A DNA stretch of 64,000 bases from Phycisphaerae bacterium (GTDB lineage Bacteria; Planctomycetota; Phycisphaerae; UBA1845; Fen-1342). The notes under the pieces were generated by a model. That model saw only the letters and a program-made list of their open reading frames with translations. It made no database searches and was not told the DNA's origin. The translations under genes and the position numbers were made by a program. The DNA lies in contig JANQFV010000028.1 in the NCBI GenBank assembly GCA_028277645.1, forward strand, positions 62,001-126,000. The letters are read 5' to 3'. Below are positions 1-8,502 of the stretch, in pieces; position 1 is the stretch's first letter, and every line of letters starts with the position of its first letter.

Positions 1-705
1 CTGATCATGCCGAAATTCGGCGAGATCGCGATGGCCGCCAGCAACGTCGGGATGCAACTCATGCACCTGTCGTTCATGCCGGCAATCGGCATCGGACTCG
101 CGCTCTGTTCGCAGGTCGGCTTCGTCATCGGCGAAGGTGAACCGCAGCGCGCGTATCGCCGCGCGTGGGTCGCCTTTCGCCTCACCGCGGCGTACATGGT
201 GTTCATCGGGCTGCTGTTCTGGGCAGTGCCGGATGCGCTGCTCAAGGTCTTCACGCAGGATCCGGCCGTAATCGCGATGGGCCGCCGCGTGCTGTTCTGG
301 GCGGCGATCTTCCAGCTCTTCGACGCGGCGGCGATCACGTTCGTCAACGCGCTGCGCGGCGCGGGCGATACGCGCTGGCCGGCGATCGTCACGGCCGTGC
401 TGTGCTGGACGATCTTTATCGGTTGTGGCTGGGCGTCGGCGGAGTGGCTGCCGGATTGGGGCATCAACGGACCGTGGGCCATGTGTACGCTCTACATCAT
501 CGTGGTCGGCGTCGCCCTGCTCGTCCGCTGGTACAGCGGCGCGTGGGAGCACATCCGACTCTTCGACGACGAGCACCCGGCCCCGCAGGCGGTCGAGGCG
601 CCGGACGAGGCCCCCATGGCCGCAGGTACGGCCGGCGTGGAATACGTGGTTGAGGCGGATGAGACCGCACCGCAGGCCGCGCGAACCGCGGCCACGAGCG
701 ATTAA
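1..705 (+). CDS. MATE family efflux transporter, C-terminal part (5' end outside window)
   Basis: The reading frame is open from base 1 to a TAA stop at 703-705 and encodes about 234 residues, roughly the second half of a MATE (NorM/DinF-like) multidrug and toxic compound exporter. These inner-membrane proteins exchange Na+ or H+ for organic cations. Visible are an internal GLALCSQVGFVIGEG stretch typical of the second MATE repeat, several hydrophobic helices (about residues 20-40, 60-80, 98-115, 135-155, 160-178), and the family phrase FVNALRGAGDTRWP before the last helices. The tail after about residue 185 is acidic, Ala/Pro/Glu-rich and probably a disordered cytoplasmic extension. The N-terminal half is missing, so substrate cannot be guessed. 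Confidence 0.85.
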   Translation: MIMPKFGEIAMAASNVGMQLMHLSFMPAIGIGLALCSQVGFVIGEGEPQRAYRRAWVAFRLTAAYMVFIGLLFWAVPDALLKVFTQDPAVIAMGRRVLFWAAIFQLFDAAAITFVNALRGAGDTRWPAIVTAVLCWTIFIGCGWASAEWLPDWGINGPWAMCTLYIIVVGVALLVRWYSGAWEHIRLFDDEHPAPQAVEAPDEAPMAAGTAGVEYVVEADETAPQAARTAATSD

Positions 706-713
706 CCAGCGCG

Positions 714-1316
714 TCAGCGTCGTCTGAGCAGGGCCACAGCCAGCGCCAACGACGCTAGCGCGGCTGGCTCGGGAACGTACTCGATGGTCAAGCGCGGCAG
801 TCCCTGACCGCCGGTGAAGCCGGCCGAGCCGTTCTCGGAGAGCTGATAGACCATGATGCCGAGCCAGTCGTCGCCGTTGGACAGTAGCGACTCGATGTAG
901 TTCGGGTCGAGATCGACCGTCTTGGCGCCGGTGGTCGAAAATGTGCCGGTACGGCCAAGCTCGTTGAATGGCACCTCGGCGTCAGCGGGCGCAAGCGAGC
1001 CATCGCCGACGTAGCCGTTGAGCTGCAGGTTCGGCAACGGCGGATTGTTGAGGAAGAAGATGGACAGCGTGATTGAGGCAGAGAGCACGTCCGCGGTGTC
1101 TGGCAGGCCGGCGAGCGAATACTCCATCAGGCCGCGGCGTTTGACGGACGTGAAGCGCGAGACGCCGATGCTCAGCGGCCCGCTGCCGGTCTCGACGACC
1201 CAGCCGCCGCCGGTGTTCTCCGCCTCGCCGGATATGGCGTCGATGACGATCTGGTCGGCCGAAGCCCAGACCGCCGCAGAAAGTAGAAATGCGGAAAGGA
1301 AGATGCCGCGCAGCAT
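714..1316 (-). CDS. Secreted protein with PEP-CTERM-like sorting tail (DNRLRE-type domain)
   Basis: A 200-residue protein starting at the ATG at 1316. I prefer this over the in-frame ATG at 1328 because GGAGAC (1321-1326) lies at ribosome-binding distance upstream of it. An N-terminal signal peptide (MLRGIFLSAFLLSAAVWASA) precedes a beta-rich body with the phrase RRGLMEYSLAGLPDTADVLSASITL, typical of DNRLRE-like secreted domains that pack as beta-sandwiches. The C-terminus reads VPEPAALASLALAVALLRRR: a PEP motif, a hydrophobic helix and an arginine cluster, the signature of exosortase/archaeosortase sorting. This suggests export and surface processing. No exosortase gene is in the window. Function of the body is unknown. 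Confidence 0.8.
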   Translation of the reverse strand: MLRGIFLSAFLLSAAVWASADQIVIDAISGEAENTGGGWVVETGSGPLSIGVSRFTSVKRRGLMEYSLAGLPDTADVLSASITLSIFFLNNPPLPNLQLNGYVGDGSLAPADAEVPFNELGRTGTFSTTGAKTVDLDPNYIESLLSNGDDWLGIMVYQLSENGSAGFTGGQGLPRLTIEYVPEPAALASLALAVALLRRR

Positions 1317-1507
1317 AGCTGTCTCCATACGAATTGTGGGCGCACGCAGCGCGCCCCGTGGCCCGAAAACATCTGTTAAGTCCTAGGCCCTGCGGAGCGC
1401 GAATGTCAATCCGACACACGCCGGGAGCGGTGGAGTTCGCTCCGGTGCGCCAGTATGCTTTGGAGTTTTGAATCCCGAAACGTGCAGGATGATCCAGGGA
1501 GCCCGTG

Positions 1508-4500
1508 ATGTTTGAGCCGTTGCCCGCCCAGTTCAGCTTTCCAGATTCGGAGCGCGAGATCCTCGAATTCTGGGAGCGGAACGACATTTTCCAGAAGTCG
1601 CTGGAGCAGCGGGCCGGGGCCGAGCGGTTCGTCTTCTACGAAGGCCCCCCCACCGCCAACGGCCTGCCCCACCCCGGGCACGCCCTGACCCGGGCCATCA
1701 AGGACATCTTTCCGCGCTACCAGACCATGTGCGGCAAGCTGGTCGAACGCAAAGCCGGCTGGGACACGCACGGCCTGCCCGTCGAGGTCGAGGTCTGCAA
1801 AGAGCTCGGCATTCACACCAAACAGGAGATCGAAGAGTACGGCGTCGAGAAGTTCGTCCGCAAGTGCATCGACAGCGTCTTCCGCTACGTCCGCGAGTGG
1901 GAGACGATGACCAAACGCCTTGGCTTCTGGGTGAACCTCGAAGAAGCCTACGTCACGTTCCACCAGCAGTACGTCGAGAGCGTCTGGTGGGGCCTGAAGA
2001 CGCTCTACGAACGCGGCCTGCTCTATCAGGGGCACAAGGTCGTGTGGTGGTGGGCACAGGGCGGAACGGCGCTGTCGGCGGGTGAAGTCGGCGAGGGGTA
2101 TCGCACCGTCAAGGATCCGTCGGTGTTTGTGCGGTTTCCGCTCGTTGGCGGAGGATTCAAGGATTCTAGGATTCAAGGATCCGAGGGAAGGTCCGCGCCA
2201 CCACACTTGAATCCTGGAATCCTCGATTCCTCGATTCCTTCTGTCTCTCTGCTCGTTTGGACGACTACGCCGTGGACGCTGGTCAGTAATCACTTTGCGG
2301 CGGTTGGACCGGATATCGATTATGCGCTGGCATACGACAAGACGACCGATGAGTATCTCTACGTCGCCGCGGCGCTGGTCAAGCCGATCGGTGAGAAGGT
2401 CAAGCATGAGCTGGAGGTCGTTGGCCAGTGCAAGGGCGCCGATCTCGTTGGCCTTCGGTATGTGCCGCCGTTTGATGTTTACCACAAGACGATGGGTGAC
2501 AAGACGGCGGCGCTGAAAGACGGCGGCGAAGCACACATTGGCTGGCGTGTGACGGTGGCCGACTTCGTAACGCTCGACTCGGGTTCCGGCCTGGTGCACG
2601 AGGCGCCCGCCTACGGTGAGGTCGACTTTGAGCTGTTGCAGGAAGAGCGCAAGCGGTTCGCGGACTTTGACGCGATCCCCGTTATCAACGCGGTCGCGCC
2701 GAACGGGCTGTTCAATGAGGAAGCGCCCGAGGCCTATCAGGACCGCTGGGTCAAGGACTGCGACAAGGACATCGTCCGCGAGTTGAAGGATCGCGGGCTG
2801 CTGTTCCACCAGGAGCAGTACGAGCACGAGTATCCGTTCTGTCCGCGGGCTGAGGACGATCCACTCATCCAGTATGCCCGCAAGAGTTGGTTTGTGCGGA
2901 CGAGCCAGTTCAAGGACGAGTTTCTCGCCAACAACGCCGGCATCTACTGGTTGCCCGACCACATCCGCGAAGGCCGCTTCGGCGACTTCCTGCGCAACAA
3001 CGTCGACTGGGCCCTCAGCCGCGAGCGGTTCTGGGGCACGCCGCTGCCGATCTGGAAGTGCGAGCAGACCGGGCAGATGGAAGCCGTCGGCTCGCTGGCC
3101 GAGTTGAAGGCCAAGCCCGGTGCCAACGACGGCGGCCTGTGGGCGCAGAAGAAGCAGGCCGACCCGGAATTGCCCGACCACTTGATGGTCCACAAGCCTT
3201 ACATCGACGAGTGGACGTACGACAGCCCGTTCGCGGACAACGCGCGCATGCGTCGCGTGCCCGAAGTCATCGACTGCTGGTGGGACGCCGGCAGCATGCC
3301 GTTCGCGCAGTGGGGCTTCCCGCACGCGAAAGGGAGCGTTGAGACATTCATCGATCGCTTCCCTGCCAACTTTATCAGTGAGGCGCTCGATCAGACGCGC
3401 GGTTGGTTCTACGGACTTCTGAGTATTAGCACACTCCTGTTTAGCCGTGCAGCGCGCGATCGCGAGATGCAGGATCGGTCTGACGCTTGGCAGAACAGGG
3501 TTACGAGAAAGTACTTGGAGGAGCGGGGTGAGGTGATGGCTGATTACCTCGCGCGAAGCGCCGTTCCGGATAAGTGCATCCGCGAGTACCCCCACCCCTA
3601 CAAGACCTGCATCGTCCTCGGCCTGATGATGGGCGAGGACGGTCTGAAGATGTCGAAGCGGAAGAAAAACTACCGCGAGCCGTCGTACATCTTCGACCAC
3701 TACGGCGCCGACGCGATGCGCTGGTTCCTCTTCAGCGGGCAGACGCCGTGGACGTCGGTGCGCTTCCAGGAGCAGAACATCCGTGACGCGCACCGCGAGT
3801 TCCTGGTGCGGCTGTACAACGTCTTCAGCTTCTTCAACATCTACGCGAACATCGACGGCTTCGTCGCGCATCCCGAGCACGGCTCACCCTGGCGGCCGAC
3901 GGCCGAGCGCGGCGAGCTAGACCGCTGGATCGTCAGCGAGCTGATGCGCACGACGAAGTTCGTGCGCGAGTGCATGGACCGCTTTGAGAACTACCCTGCC
4001 GCCGGCCGGCTCAACGAATTCGTCGACGCGCTGAGCAACTGGTACGTCCGCCGCAGCCGCGAACGCTTCTGGCGCAGCGAGAAAGACCAGGACAAGTGGG
4101 ATGCATACCACACGCTCTACGGCGTGCTGTGGACGCTCAGCAAGCTTATCGCCCCGTTCACGCCGTTCTTCGCGGAGAGGATGTACCAGAATCTGGCAGG
4201 GATTGAGGGAGTAGGGATCAAGGGATCAAGGGAAGAAGGCAACTCCGCCTCCTCGCCCCCTCTCTCCGTCCACCTCTGCGATTATCCGGAGGTCGACGAG
4301 GCGCTGATCGACGAAGAGCTGGCGCAGGAGATGGATCTCGTGCGGCAGATCGTCTCGCAGGGGCGTGCGGCCCGGACGGCGGCGAAACTCAAGGTGCGCC
4401 AGCCGCTGGCACTGGTCGAGATCATTCTGGCCCGCAAGGAGCACACGGAGTGGCTCCAGAATCACGCCGATCTCATCGCCGAAGAGCTGAATATCAAGAC

Positions 4501-5062
4501 GGTCGAGTTCGCGACCGAGGCGGACCACTACGTCACGTACCAGGTTAAGCCGCAGTTCAAGGCGCTCGGGCCCAAGTTCGGCAAGCTGGCACCGAAGGTT
4601 GCCAAGGCGATCGAGCAGGTTGACCCGGTCGCTGCCCGACAGGCGCTCGAAACTACGGGCGAGTTGACGGTTGAGGTCGAAGGTCAGCCGACGCGCCTCG
4701 ATAGTCACGACGTGAACATTCAGCTCGAGGCCAAGCCCGGATGGTCCGCATCGCAGGGCCGCGCGGGTGTGGTGGTGGTCAAGACGGAGCTCACGCCGGA
4801 GCTGCAGGAAGAAGGTCAGGTGCGCGAGCTGATCCACCACATCCAGGGTCGCCGCAAGGACCTGAACCTGGAGTACGAAGCGCGGATCGACGTCTTCGTG
4901 GAAACCGCTCCGGAATTGCAGAAGGTCATCGAGCGTTTCACGAATACGATCCGACAGGAATGCCTCGCGGAAGACGTCGCGTTCGCGCTGCCGACGGACG
5001 CCGACGCACACGCGGCGAAGATTGACGGCACCGAAGTCCGGCTGGCCGTGCGGATTCGTTAG
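1508..5062 (+). CDS. ileS: Isoleucyl-tRNA synthetase, with in-frame repeat insertions
   Basis: A 1184-residue class I aminoacyl-tRNA synthetase that charges tRNA-Ile in the cytoplasm, of the long (eukaryote-like) IleRS type. The HIGH signature is HPGH near residue 55 (NGLPHPGHALTRAIKDIFP) and KMSKR lies near residue 714. The editing domain keeps LLVWTTTPWTL and GSGLVHEAPAYGEVD, and the catalytic core has VIDCWWDAGSMPFAQ. A C-terminal anticodon-binding domain follows. GTG 1505 and ATG 1508 are adjacent; ATG 1508 is behind AGGGAG. Two stretches do not fit the family: about 34 residues between FPLV and LLVWTTTPW, and about 22 residues before SVHLCDYP. Both are encoded by palindromic low-complexity DNA (separate entries). 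A third extra segment (about residues 640-690) precedes YPHPYKTCIVLG and is not palindromic. The frame is intact, so the enzyme is presumably functional. Confidence 0.96.
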   Translation: MFEPLPAQFSFPDSEREILEFWERNDIFQKSLEQRAGAERFVFYEGPPTANGLPHPGHALTRAIKDIFPRYQTMCGKLVERKAGWDTHGLPVEVEVCKELGIHTKQEIEEYGVEKFVRKCIDSVFRYVREWETMTKRLGFWVNLEEAYVTFHQQYVESVWWGLKTLYERGLLYQGHKVVWWWAQGGTALSAGEVGEGYRTVKDPSVFVRFPLVGGGFKDSRIQGSEGRSAPPHLNPGILDSSIPSVSLLVWTTTPWTLVSNHFAAVGPDIDYALAYDKTTDEYLYVAAALVKPIGEKVKHELEVVGQCKGADLVGLRYVPPFDVYHKTMGDKTAALKDGGEAHIGWRVTVADFVTLDSGSGLVHEAPAYGEVDFELLQEERKRFADFDAIPVINAVAPNGLFNEEAPEAYQDRWVKDCDKDIVRELKDRGLLFHQEQYEHEYPFCPRAEDDPLIQYARKSWFVRTSQFKDEFLANNAGIYWLPDHIREGRFGDFLRNNVDWALSRERFWGTPLPIWKCEQTGQMEAVGSLAELKAKPGANDGGLWAQKKQADPELPDHLMVHKPYIDEWTYDSPFADNARMRRVPEVIDCWWDAGSMPFAQWGFPHAKGSVETFIDRFPANFISEALDQTRGWFYGLLSISTLLFSRAARDREMQDRSDAWQNRVTRKYLEERGEVMADYLARSAVPDKCIREYPHPYKTCIVLGLMMGEDGLKMSKRKKNYREPSYIFDHYGADAMRWFLFSGQTPWTSVRFQEQNIRDAHREFLVRLYNVFSFFNIYANIDGFVAHPEHGSPWRPTAERGELDRWIVSELMRTTKFVRECMDRFENYPAAGRLNEFVDALSNWYVRRSRERFWRSEKDQDKWDAYHTLYGVLWTLSKLIAPFTPFFAERMYQNLAGIEGVGIKGSREEGNSASSPPLSVHLCDYPEVDEALIDEELAQEMDLVRQIVSQGRAARTAAKLKVRQPLALVEIILARKEHTEWLQNHADLIAEELNIKTVEFATEADHYVTYQVKPQFKALGPKFGKLAPKVAKAIEQVDPVAARQALETTGELTVEVEGQPTRLDSHDVNIQLEAKPGWSASQGRAGVVVVKTELTPELQEEGQVRELIHHIQGRRKDLNLEYEARIDVFVETAPELQKVIERFTNTIRQECLAEDVAFALPTDADAHAAKIDGTEVRLAVRIR
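2147..2250. repeat. Palindromic low-complexity element inserted in-frame in ileS (copy 1)
   Basis: The left arm (about 2151-2190) is made of repeated GGATTCAAGGATTC-like words. The right arm (about 2205-2249) is made of GAATCCTGGAATCCTCGATTCC-like words that are the approximate reverse complement of the left arm, with a roughly 15-base loop. The element is about 102 bases (34 codons), so the ileS frame is kept. It encodes the polar stretch between VRFPLV and LLVWTTTPW at the edge of the editing domain, where IleRS normally has only a few residues. The composition (GGATTC words) is unlike the flanking codons. Confidence 0.75.
4198..4265. repeat. Low-complexity element inserted in-frame in ileS (copy 2)
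   Basis: A GGGATTGAGGGAGTAGGGATCAAGG-like purine-rich run is followed by a pyrimidine-rich CTCCGCCTCCTCGCCCCCTCTCTCC-like run, forming an imperfect inverted repeat. It encodes about 22 residues (GIEGVGIKGSREEGNSASS) between MYQNLA and SVHLCDYP in the anticodon-binding part of IleRS, where family members are normally contiguous. It resembles the first insertion in word content (GGGATCAAGG / GGATTCAAGG) and also keeps the frame. Confidence 0.6.
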
Positions 5063-5241
5063 CGATCCCGATAATAACGGCGGCGGCGCCGGACCGACTG
5101 TCAATGCACCGGTAACTCGCGTTCGGAACGCGAATTACGACGAAAATCGGACGAATTATTTACGAATTGGACGTAGAACGTTCATAATCTGCCGGCATAA
5201 TCCCGACTGTTACGGGCGTGGTACAAGGTGCGAGGGCGCGG

Positions 5242-6177
5242 ATGTCGCCGCTGGATTTTGAGTTCCACGACAACTCGGGGCGCATTCCGGACTGGACGGG
5301 CCGCGTCGGCGTGAAGGTCGACCTGCACTGCCATTCGACGTTCTCGGATGAGCGCCTGAAGTACCTGCCGGGCATCGTCTATCACCCGCTGGCCGAGCCG
5401 GAGGAGTCCTACGATCTGGCCAAGTCCCGCGGGATGGACTTCGTCACGCTCACCGACCACGACACGATCGACGGGTGCAAAGCACTCATCGACCGTCGCG
5501 GCGAGCTCGACGATTTCATCTTCGGCGAAGAAGTTTCTGCTGCGTTCCCGGAAGACGGGACGGTCATACACATGAACGTCTTCGATCACGATGAGGAGCA
5601 ACACCGCGAGATTCAGCGGCTGCGGCGGAACATCTACGAGCTCATCGATTACCTGCGCAAGATCGACAAGCTGTTCGTCATCAATCACCTTACCTGGACG
5701 GCCCAGCACCGCGTGCTGAAGCCCGCCCAGCTCGAAGCGATCCTGGAACACTTCGACGTGTTCGAGGGGCTCAACGGCACGCGCAGCTACGCCCACAACG
5801 CGTTCGTTTGGAAAGCCACGCGCGACCGCAACAAGTCGCTCGTCGGCGGCAGCGATTCGCACACCAACCGCGTCGGCACAACGTACACGCTGACCGAGGG
5901 CACAACCAAGGCCGAAGTGCTGAACAACATTCAAGCTGGTCTGGCCGTACCGCACGGTGCCTTCGGCACACCCGAGAAGCTGCGCGACGACGTCTGGCTG
6001 GTGCTTCAGGCCAACGTGGAACGCCGCATGGCGGAAGCGTCGGGCCGCTGGGACCGCTTCGTGTGCCGCACGGTCGAGCGCATTGGTCGCCGGCTGCACC
6101 CGCTGGTCCTGCTGGGCTATCACAAGCACCAGGACGTGCTGATCCGCGGCTTCATGCGGTCGCTGCCCACGCCGTAA
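5242..6177 (+). CDS. PHP-domain metal-dependent phosphoesterase
   Basis: A 311-residue PHP (polymerase and histidinol phosphatase) fold protein. Metal-binding signatures are visible: DLHCHSTFSD near the N-terminus, LTDHDTIDG, VINHLTW in the middle and GGSDSHTNRVG near residue 205. These match stand-alone PHP phosphoesterases of the YciV/TrpH-like group. Those members hydrolyse small phosphorylated substrates such as 5'-3' oligonucleotide ends or pAp, but the substrate here cannot be read from sequence. The ATG at 5242 is preferred over the in-frame GTG at 5218 because GAGGG lies about 6 bases before it. It is a monocistronic gene 180 bases after ileS. Confidence 0.85.
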   Translation: MSPLDFEFHDNSGRIPDWTGRVGVKVDLHCHSTFSDERLKYLPGIVYHPLAEPEESYDLAKSRGMDFVTLTDHDTIDGCKALIDRRGELDDFIFGEEVSAAFPEDGTVIHMNVFDHDEEQHREIQRLRRNIYELIDYLRKIDKLFVINHLTWTAQHRVLKPAQLEAILEHFDVFEGLNGTRSYAHNAFVWKATRDRNKSLVGGSDSHTNRVGTTYTLTEGTTKAEVLNNIQAGLAVPHGAFGTPEKLRDDVWLVLQANVERRMAEASGRWDRFVCRTVERIGRRLHPLVLLGYHKHQDVLIRGFMRSLPTP

Positions 6178-6285
6178 ATCGCACGCCCCCCCCCGAGCGG
6201 ACAGTAATCAGGCGCCCCCGGTCGCCGGCACGACACACGCACGGTATCATCGCGCGCAGACTCGTGGACTCTGAGGGGTGAATAG

Positions 6286-7047
6286 ATGAACCAGGACCGC
6301 CACTGCACCGGACAGCGCTTTGCCCTTGTTCTCACGACGCTGGCCGTCTGCCTTCCGCAGCTCGGCGCGCAGGAGCCTCAGCCGGCGGACCAACTCCGTG
6401 CGCCGCGCTACAACTTCACGGATCAGCCCGCGTACGAGGTCGTGCGTGTCGATACCGGCAATAAGCTGGTAGTGAAGATTGGCAACGTCCCGACGCGCAT
6501 ACGCCTCATTGGAACTTATGTGCCGAGCCAGGGGCCAAACTCCGATGCTGCACGGGAATTCGCCTCCCGGCTGCTGGTCGGCGAGTGCGTCTACGTGAAA
6601 TATGAAGCAGACTGGCCGCTGCGCGATCGCGACGGTAACCGCTGGGTGTACGCGTTTCGCGCCCCTGATGGGTTGTTCGTCAATCTGGAGCTGGTGCGGC
6701 AGGGCTATGCGCGCATCTCCGCAATCGAGCGATTTGAGCACCAGTCGCTATTTCGCGCGTACGAGGAGGTCGCCCGCAAGAGTCGTAAAGGGGTCTGGGC
6801 GCCAGTCGACCGTGCCGCTGTCGCGTCGACGCAACCCGCAGCTCAGGCGGACCGGGCCGCAAAGCCGACCACTGATGACGATCCGCAACAAGATCGCGAG
6901 GTAGTGGTGTACGTCACCGAACACGGTCGCAAGTATCACTGCGCCAACTGCCAGTACGTGCGAACCGGGGGCGTCAAGATCACGCTCGCCGCCGCCCGCG
7001 CAAAGGGCCACACGCCGTGCAAGAAGTGCAAGCCACCCTGCAAGTGA
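6286..7047 (+). CDS. Exported SNase-like (OB-fold) protein with C-terminal Cys4 domain; probably not catalytic
   Basis: A 253-residue protein with an N-terminal hydrophobic export segment ending at about residue 28 (LTTLAVCLPQLGA). A staphylococcal-nuclease-like OB fold spans about residues 45-165. At the active site loop the sequence is IRLIGTYVPSQG, where catalytic SNases have R-L-x-x-x-D-x-P-E. The Arg corresponding to SNase R35 is present, but the positions of D40 and E43 are Tyr and Ser. The later GNRWVYAF keeps an Arg matching R87. After a linker, residues 203-250 carry HCANCQ and PCKKCK, an Ada/Excalibur-like four-Cys zinc module often attached to exported nucleases. The protein is therefore more likely a nucleic-acid-binding SNase relative than an active nuclease. 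It is followed 91 bases later by the YmdB gene. Confidence 0.75.
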   Translation: MNQDRHCTGQRFALVLTTLAVCLPQLGAQEPQPADQLRAPRYNFTDQPAYEVVRVDTGNKLVVKIGNVPTRIRLIGTYVPSQGPNSDAAREFASRLLVGECVYVKYEADWPLRDRDGNRWVYAFRAPDGLFVNLELVRQGYARISAIERFEHQSLFRAYEEVARKSRKGVWAPVDRAAVASTQPAAQADRAAKPTTDDDPQQDREVVVYVTEHGRKYHCANCQYVRTGGVKITLAAARAKGHTPCKKCKPPCK

Positions 7048-7138
7048 TCCGCATGGCGATCAGCGCTCCACCCAGCTATACTCTTGGCGGCGTCTGGGGG
7101 AAACGCGCAATACGAAACGGGACGCAGGAACACAGCGC

Positions 7139-7948
7139 ATGCGGCTACTGATCATCGGGGACATCGTGGGGCGGCCTGGCAAGCACGTCTGCTCGCAGGT
7201 CATCCCGCGCCTCATTCGTGATGAGCAGATCGACTTTGTCATCGCCAACGCCGAGAACGCTGCCGCCGGCAGCGGGCTTACTCCAGCAATGTTCAACAAG
7301 CTGCGCCACTATGGTGTCGACGTTTGTACAATGGGCGACCACATCTACAAGCGACGCGAGGTACTCCCACTATTGGACGAATCCGACCGTATCATGCGCC
7401 CTGCAAACCTACCGCCTGAAGCCAAGGGGCGCGAGTACGTTGTGGCCGAAGCGCGTAATGGCGAACAGGTTGCGGTGATCTCCGTGCTCGGCCGGACGTT
7501 CATGAACGTGCGCGCGGACTGCCCTTTTCACGCGGTCGATCGCGTTCTCGAGCGGCTGAGCCCCGAAGTGCGCACCGTCGTGGTCGACGTACACGCCGAG
7601 ACGACCAGCGAGAAGGTGGCCATGGGCTGGTACCTGGATGGCCGCGTCAGCGCCGTTGTGGGCACCCATACGCACGTGCAGACCGCCGACGAGCGTGTGC
7701 TGCCGCACGGGACGGCGTATATCACCGACCTAGGTATGACCGGGCCGTACGACTCCGTGCTGGGGCGCGATCGCAAAGCGGTAGTGAGCTCACTGGTCAC
7801 CGGGGTCCCGCAGCCGTACAGCGTGGCCACCGAGGACGCCCGCCTCTCCGGTGCGATTGTCGAGACGAAGGACAATGGCCGCGCAACGTCGATCGTACGC
7901 GTACACATCAACGACCCGCTGCCGATGTCTACCAGCGAGAGTCAGTAG
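7139..7948 (+). CDS. YmdB/DR1281-family metallophosphoesterase (2',3'-cNMP phosphodiesterase type)
   Basis: A 269-residue cytoplasmic protein of the YmdB (TIGR00282) family, whose members are dinuclear metal phosphodiesterases acting on 2',3'-cyclic nucleotides. Motifs in order are GDIVGRPG near the N-terminus, IANAENAAAGSGLTP, MGDHIYKRREV, VVDVHAETTSEK and VGTHTHVQTADE. The third motif is usually GNHxWD in firmicute members, and here it is GDHIYKR, so an Asn ligand is replaced by Asp. A TATACT hexamer (7077-7082) lies about 60 bases before the ATG and may be a -10 element. In many bacteria this gene sits beside rny (RNase Y), but none is seen here. Confidence 0.87.
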   Translation: MRLLIIGDIVGRPGKHVCSQVIPRLIRDEQIDFVIANAENAAAGSGLTPAMFNKLRHYGVDVCTMGDHIYKRREVLPLLDESDRIMRPANLPPEAKGREYVVAEARNGEQVAVISVLGRTFMNVRADCPFHAVDRVLERLSPEVRTVVVDVHAETTSEKVAMGWYLDGRVSAVVGTHTHVQTADERVLPHGTAYITDLGMTGPYDSVLGRDRKAVVSSLVTGVPQPYSVATEDARLSGAIVETKDNGRATSIVRVHINDPLPMSTSESQ

Positions 7949-8041
7949 CAGTCTCTCCGAGTCAGTCGTTGCTCTGAGGGGCACGCTCCGACGGAAGGGG
8001 CCGGATATAACATGGCTGCGCCGTGCATGGACCGACACCGC

Positions 8042-8070
8042 TTGACACCCTTTCGCACGCTGGCTACGTT
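8042..8070 (+). promoter_or_regulatory. Probable sigma-70-type promoter for the BFN gene
   Basis: TTGACA (8042-8047), 17-base spacer, TACGTT (8065-8070); the downstream ATG is at 8100. The -35 is a perfect consensus match and the spacing is ideal. The same -10 variant TACGTT occurs in the candidate promoter at 19282-19311. Not experimentally supported. Confidence 0.5.
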
Positions 8071-8099
8071 CGCGCGCCGTTTGCCAAGGAACGCAGCCA

Positions 8100-8495
8100 A
8101 TGGAAGTACGCGTCGACCTCGCACAGATTCGCATCTCCGAAACCCACGATCAGCAGATCATTGTGCTGCGCGAACGCGGCGGATCGCGGCTGCTCCAGAT
8201 TGTGATCGGTCTGACCGAAGCGCTGGCCATCGATCGACGTGTCAAGAACGTGCAGTTGCAGCGTCCGATGACGCACGACCTGCTCGCCAATACGCTCGAT
8301 GCGCTGGGCGCGGAGTTGGAAAAGGTCGTTGTCAACGAACTCCAGGAACACACGTTCTACGCGAAGCTCGTCATTCGTCAGCAGGGGCAACTAATAGAGA
8401 TCGATAGCCGACCGTCCGACGCCATCGCGCTAGGCGTCGCGAACGATGTGCCGCTGTACGTCGAGGATCACGTCCTGGATGAGGCGACGCAGTAG
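8100..8495 (+). CDS. Bifunctional nuclease (BFN/DUF151) domain protein
   Basis: A 131-residue protein made up of one BFN domain. The typical phrases are present: IIVLRERGGSRLLQIVIGLTEA near the start, RPMTHDLLANTL in the middle, and IEIDSRPSDAIALGVANDVPLYVEDHVLDEA at the end. Family members are small acidic proteins with reported RNase and DNase activity and are common in actinobacteria, deltaproteobacteria and planctomycetes. The real role in bacteria is not settled. It has its own likely promoter and is followed after 7 bases by a lipoprotein gene, probably co-transcribed. Confidence 0.87.
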   Translation: MEVRVDLAQIRISETHDQQIIVLRERGGSRLLQIVIGLTEALAIDRRVKNVQLQRPMTHDLLANTLDALGAELEKVVVNELQEHTFYAKLVIRQQGQLIEIDSRPSDAIALGVANDVPLYVEDHVLDEATQ

Positions 8496-8502
8496 TTCGA
8501 TT

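Noticed and set aside
1406..3880. Long open frame (824 codons) antisense to ileS
   Set aside because: It mirrors the codon structure of a GC-rich gene on the other strand, shows no signal or domain phrase, and overlaps an obviously real synthetase.
4741..5025. Various 60-100 codon frames inside the ileS, sdhA and ABC genes
   Set aside because: They are alternative-frame shadows with arginine- or proline-rich translations and no ribosome binding sites.
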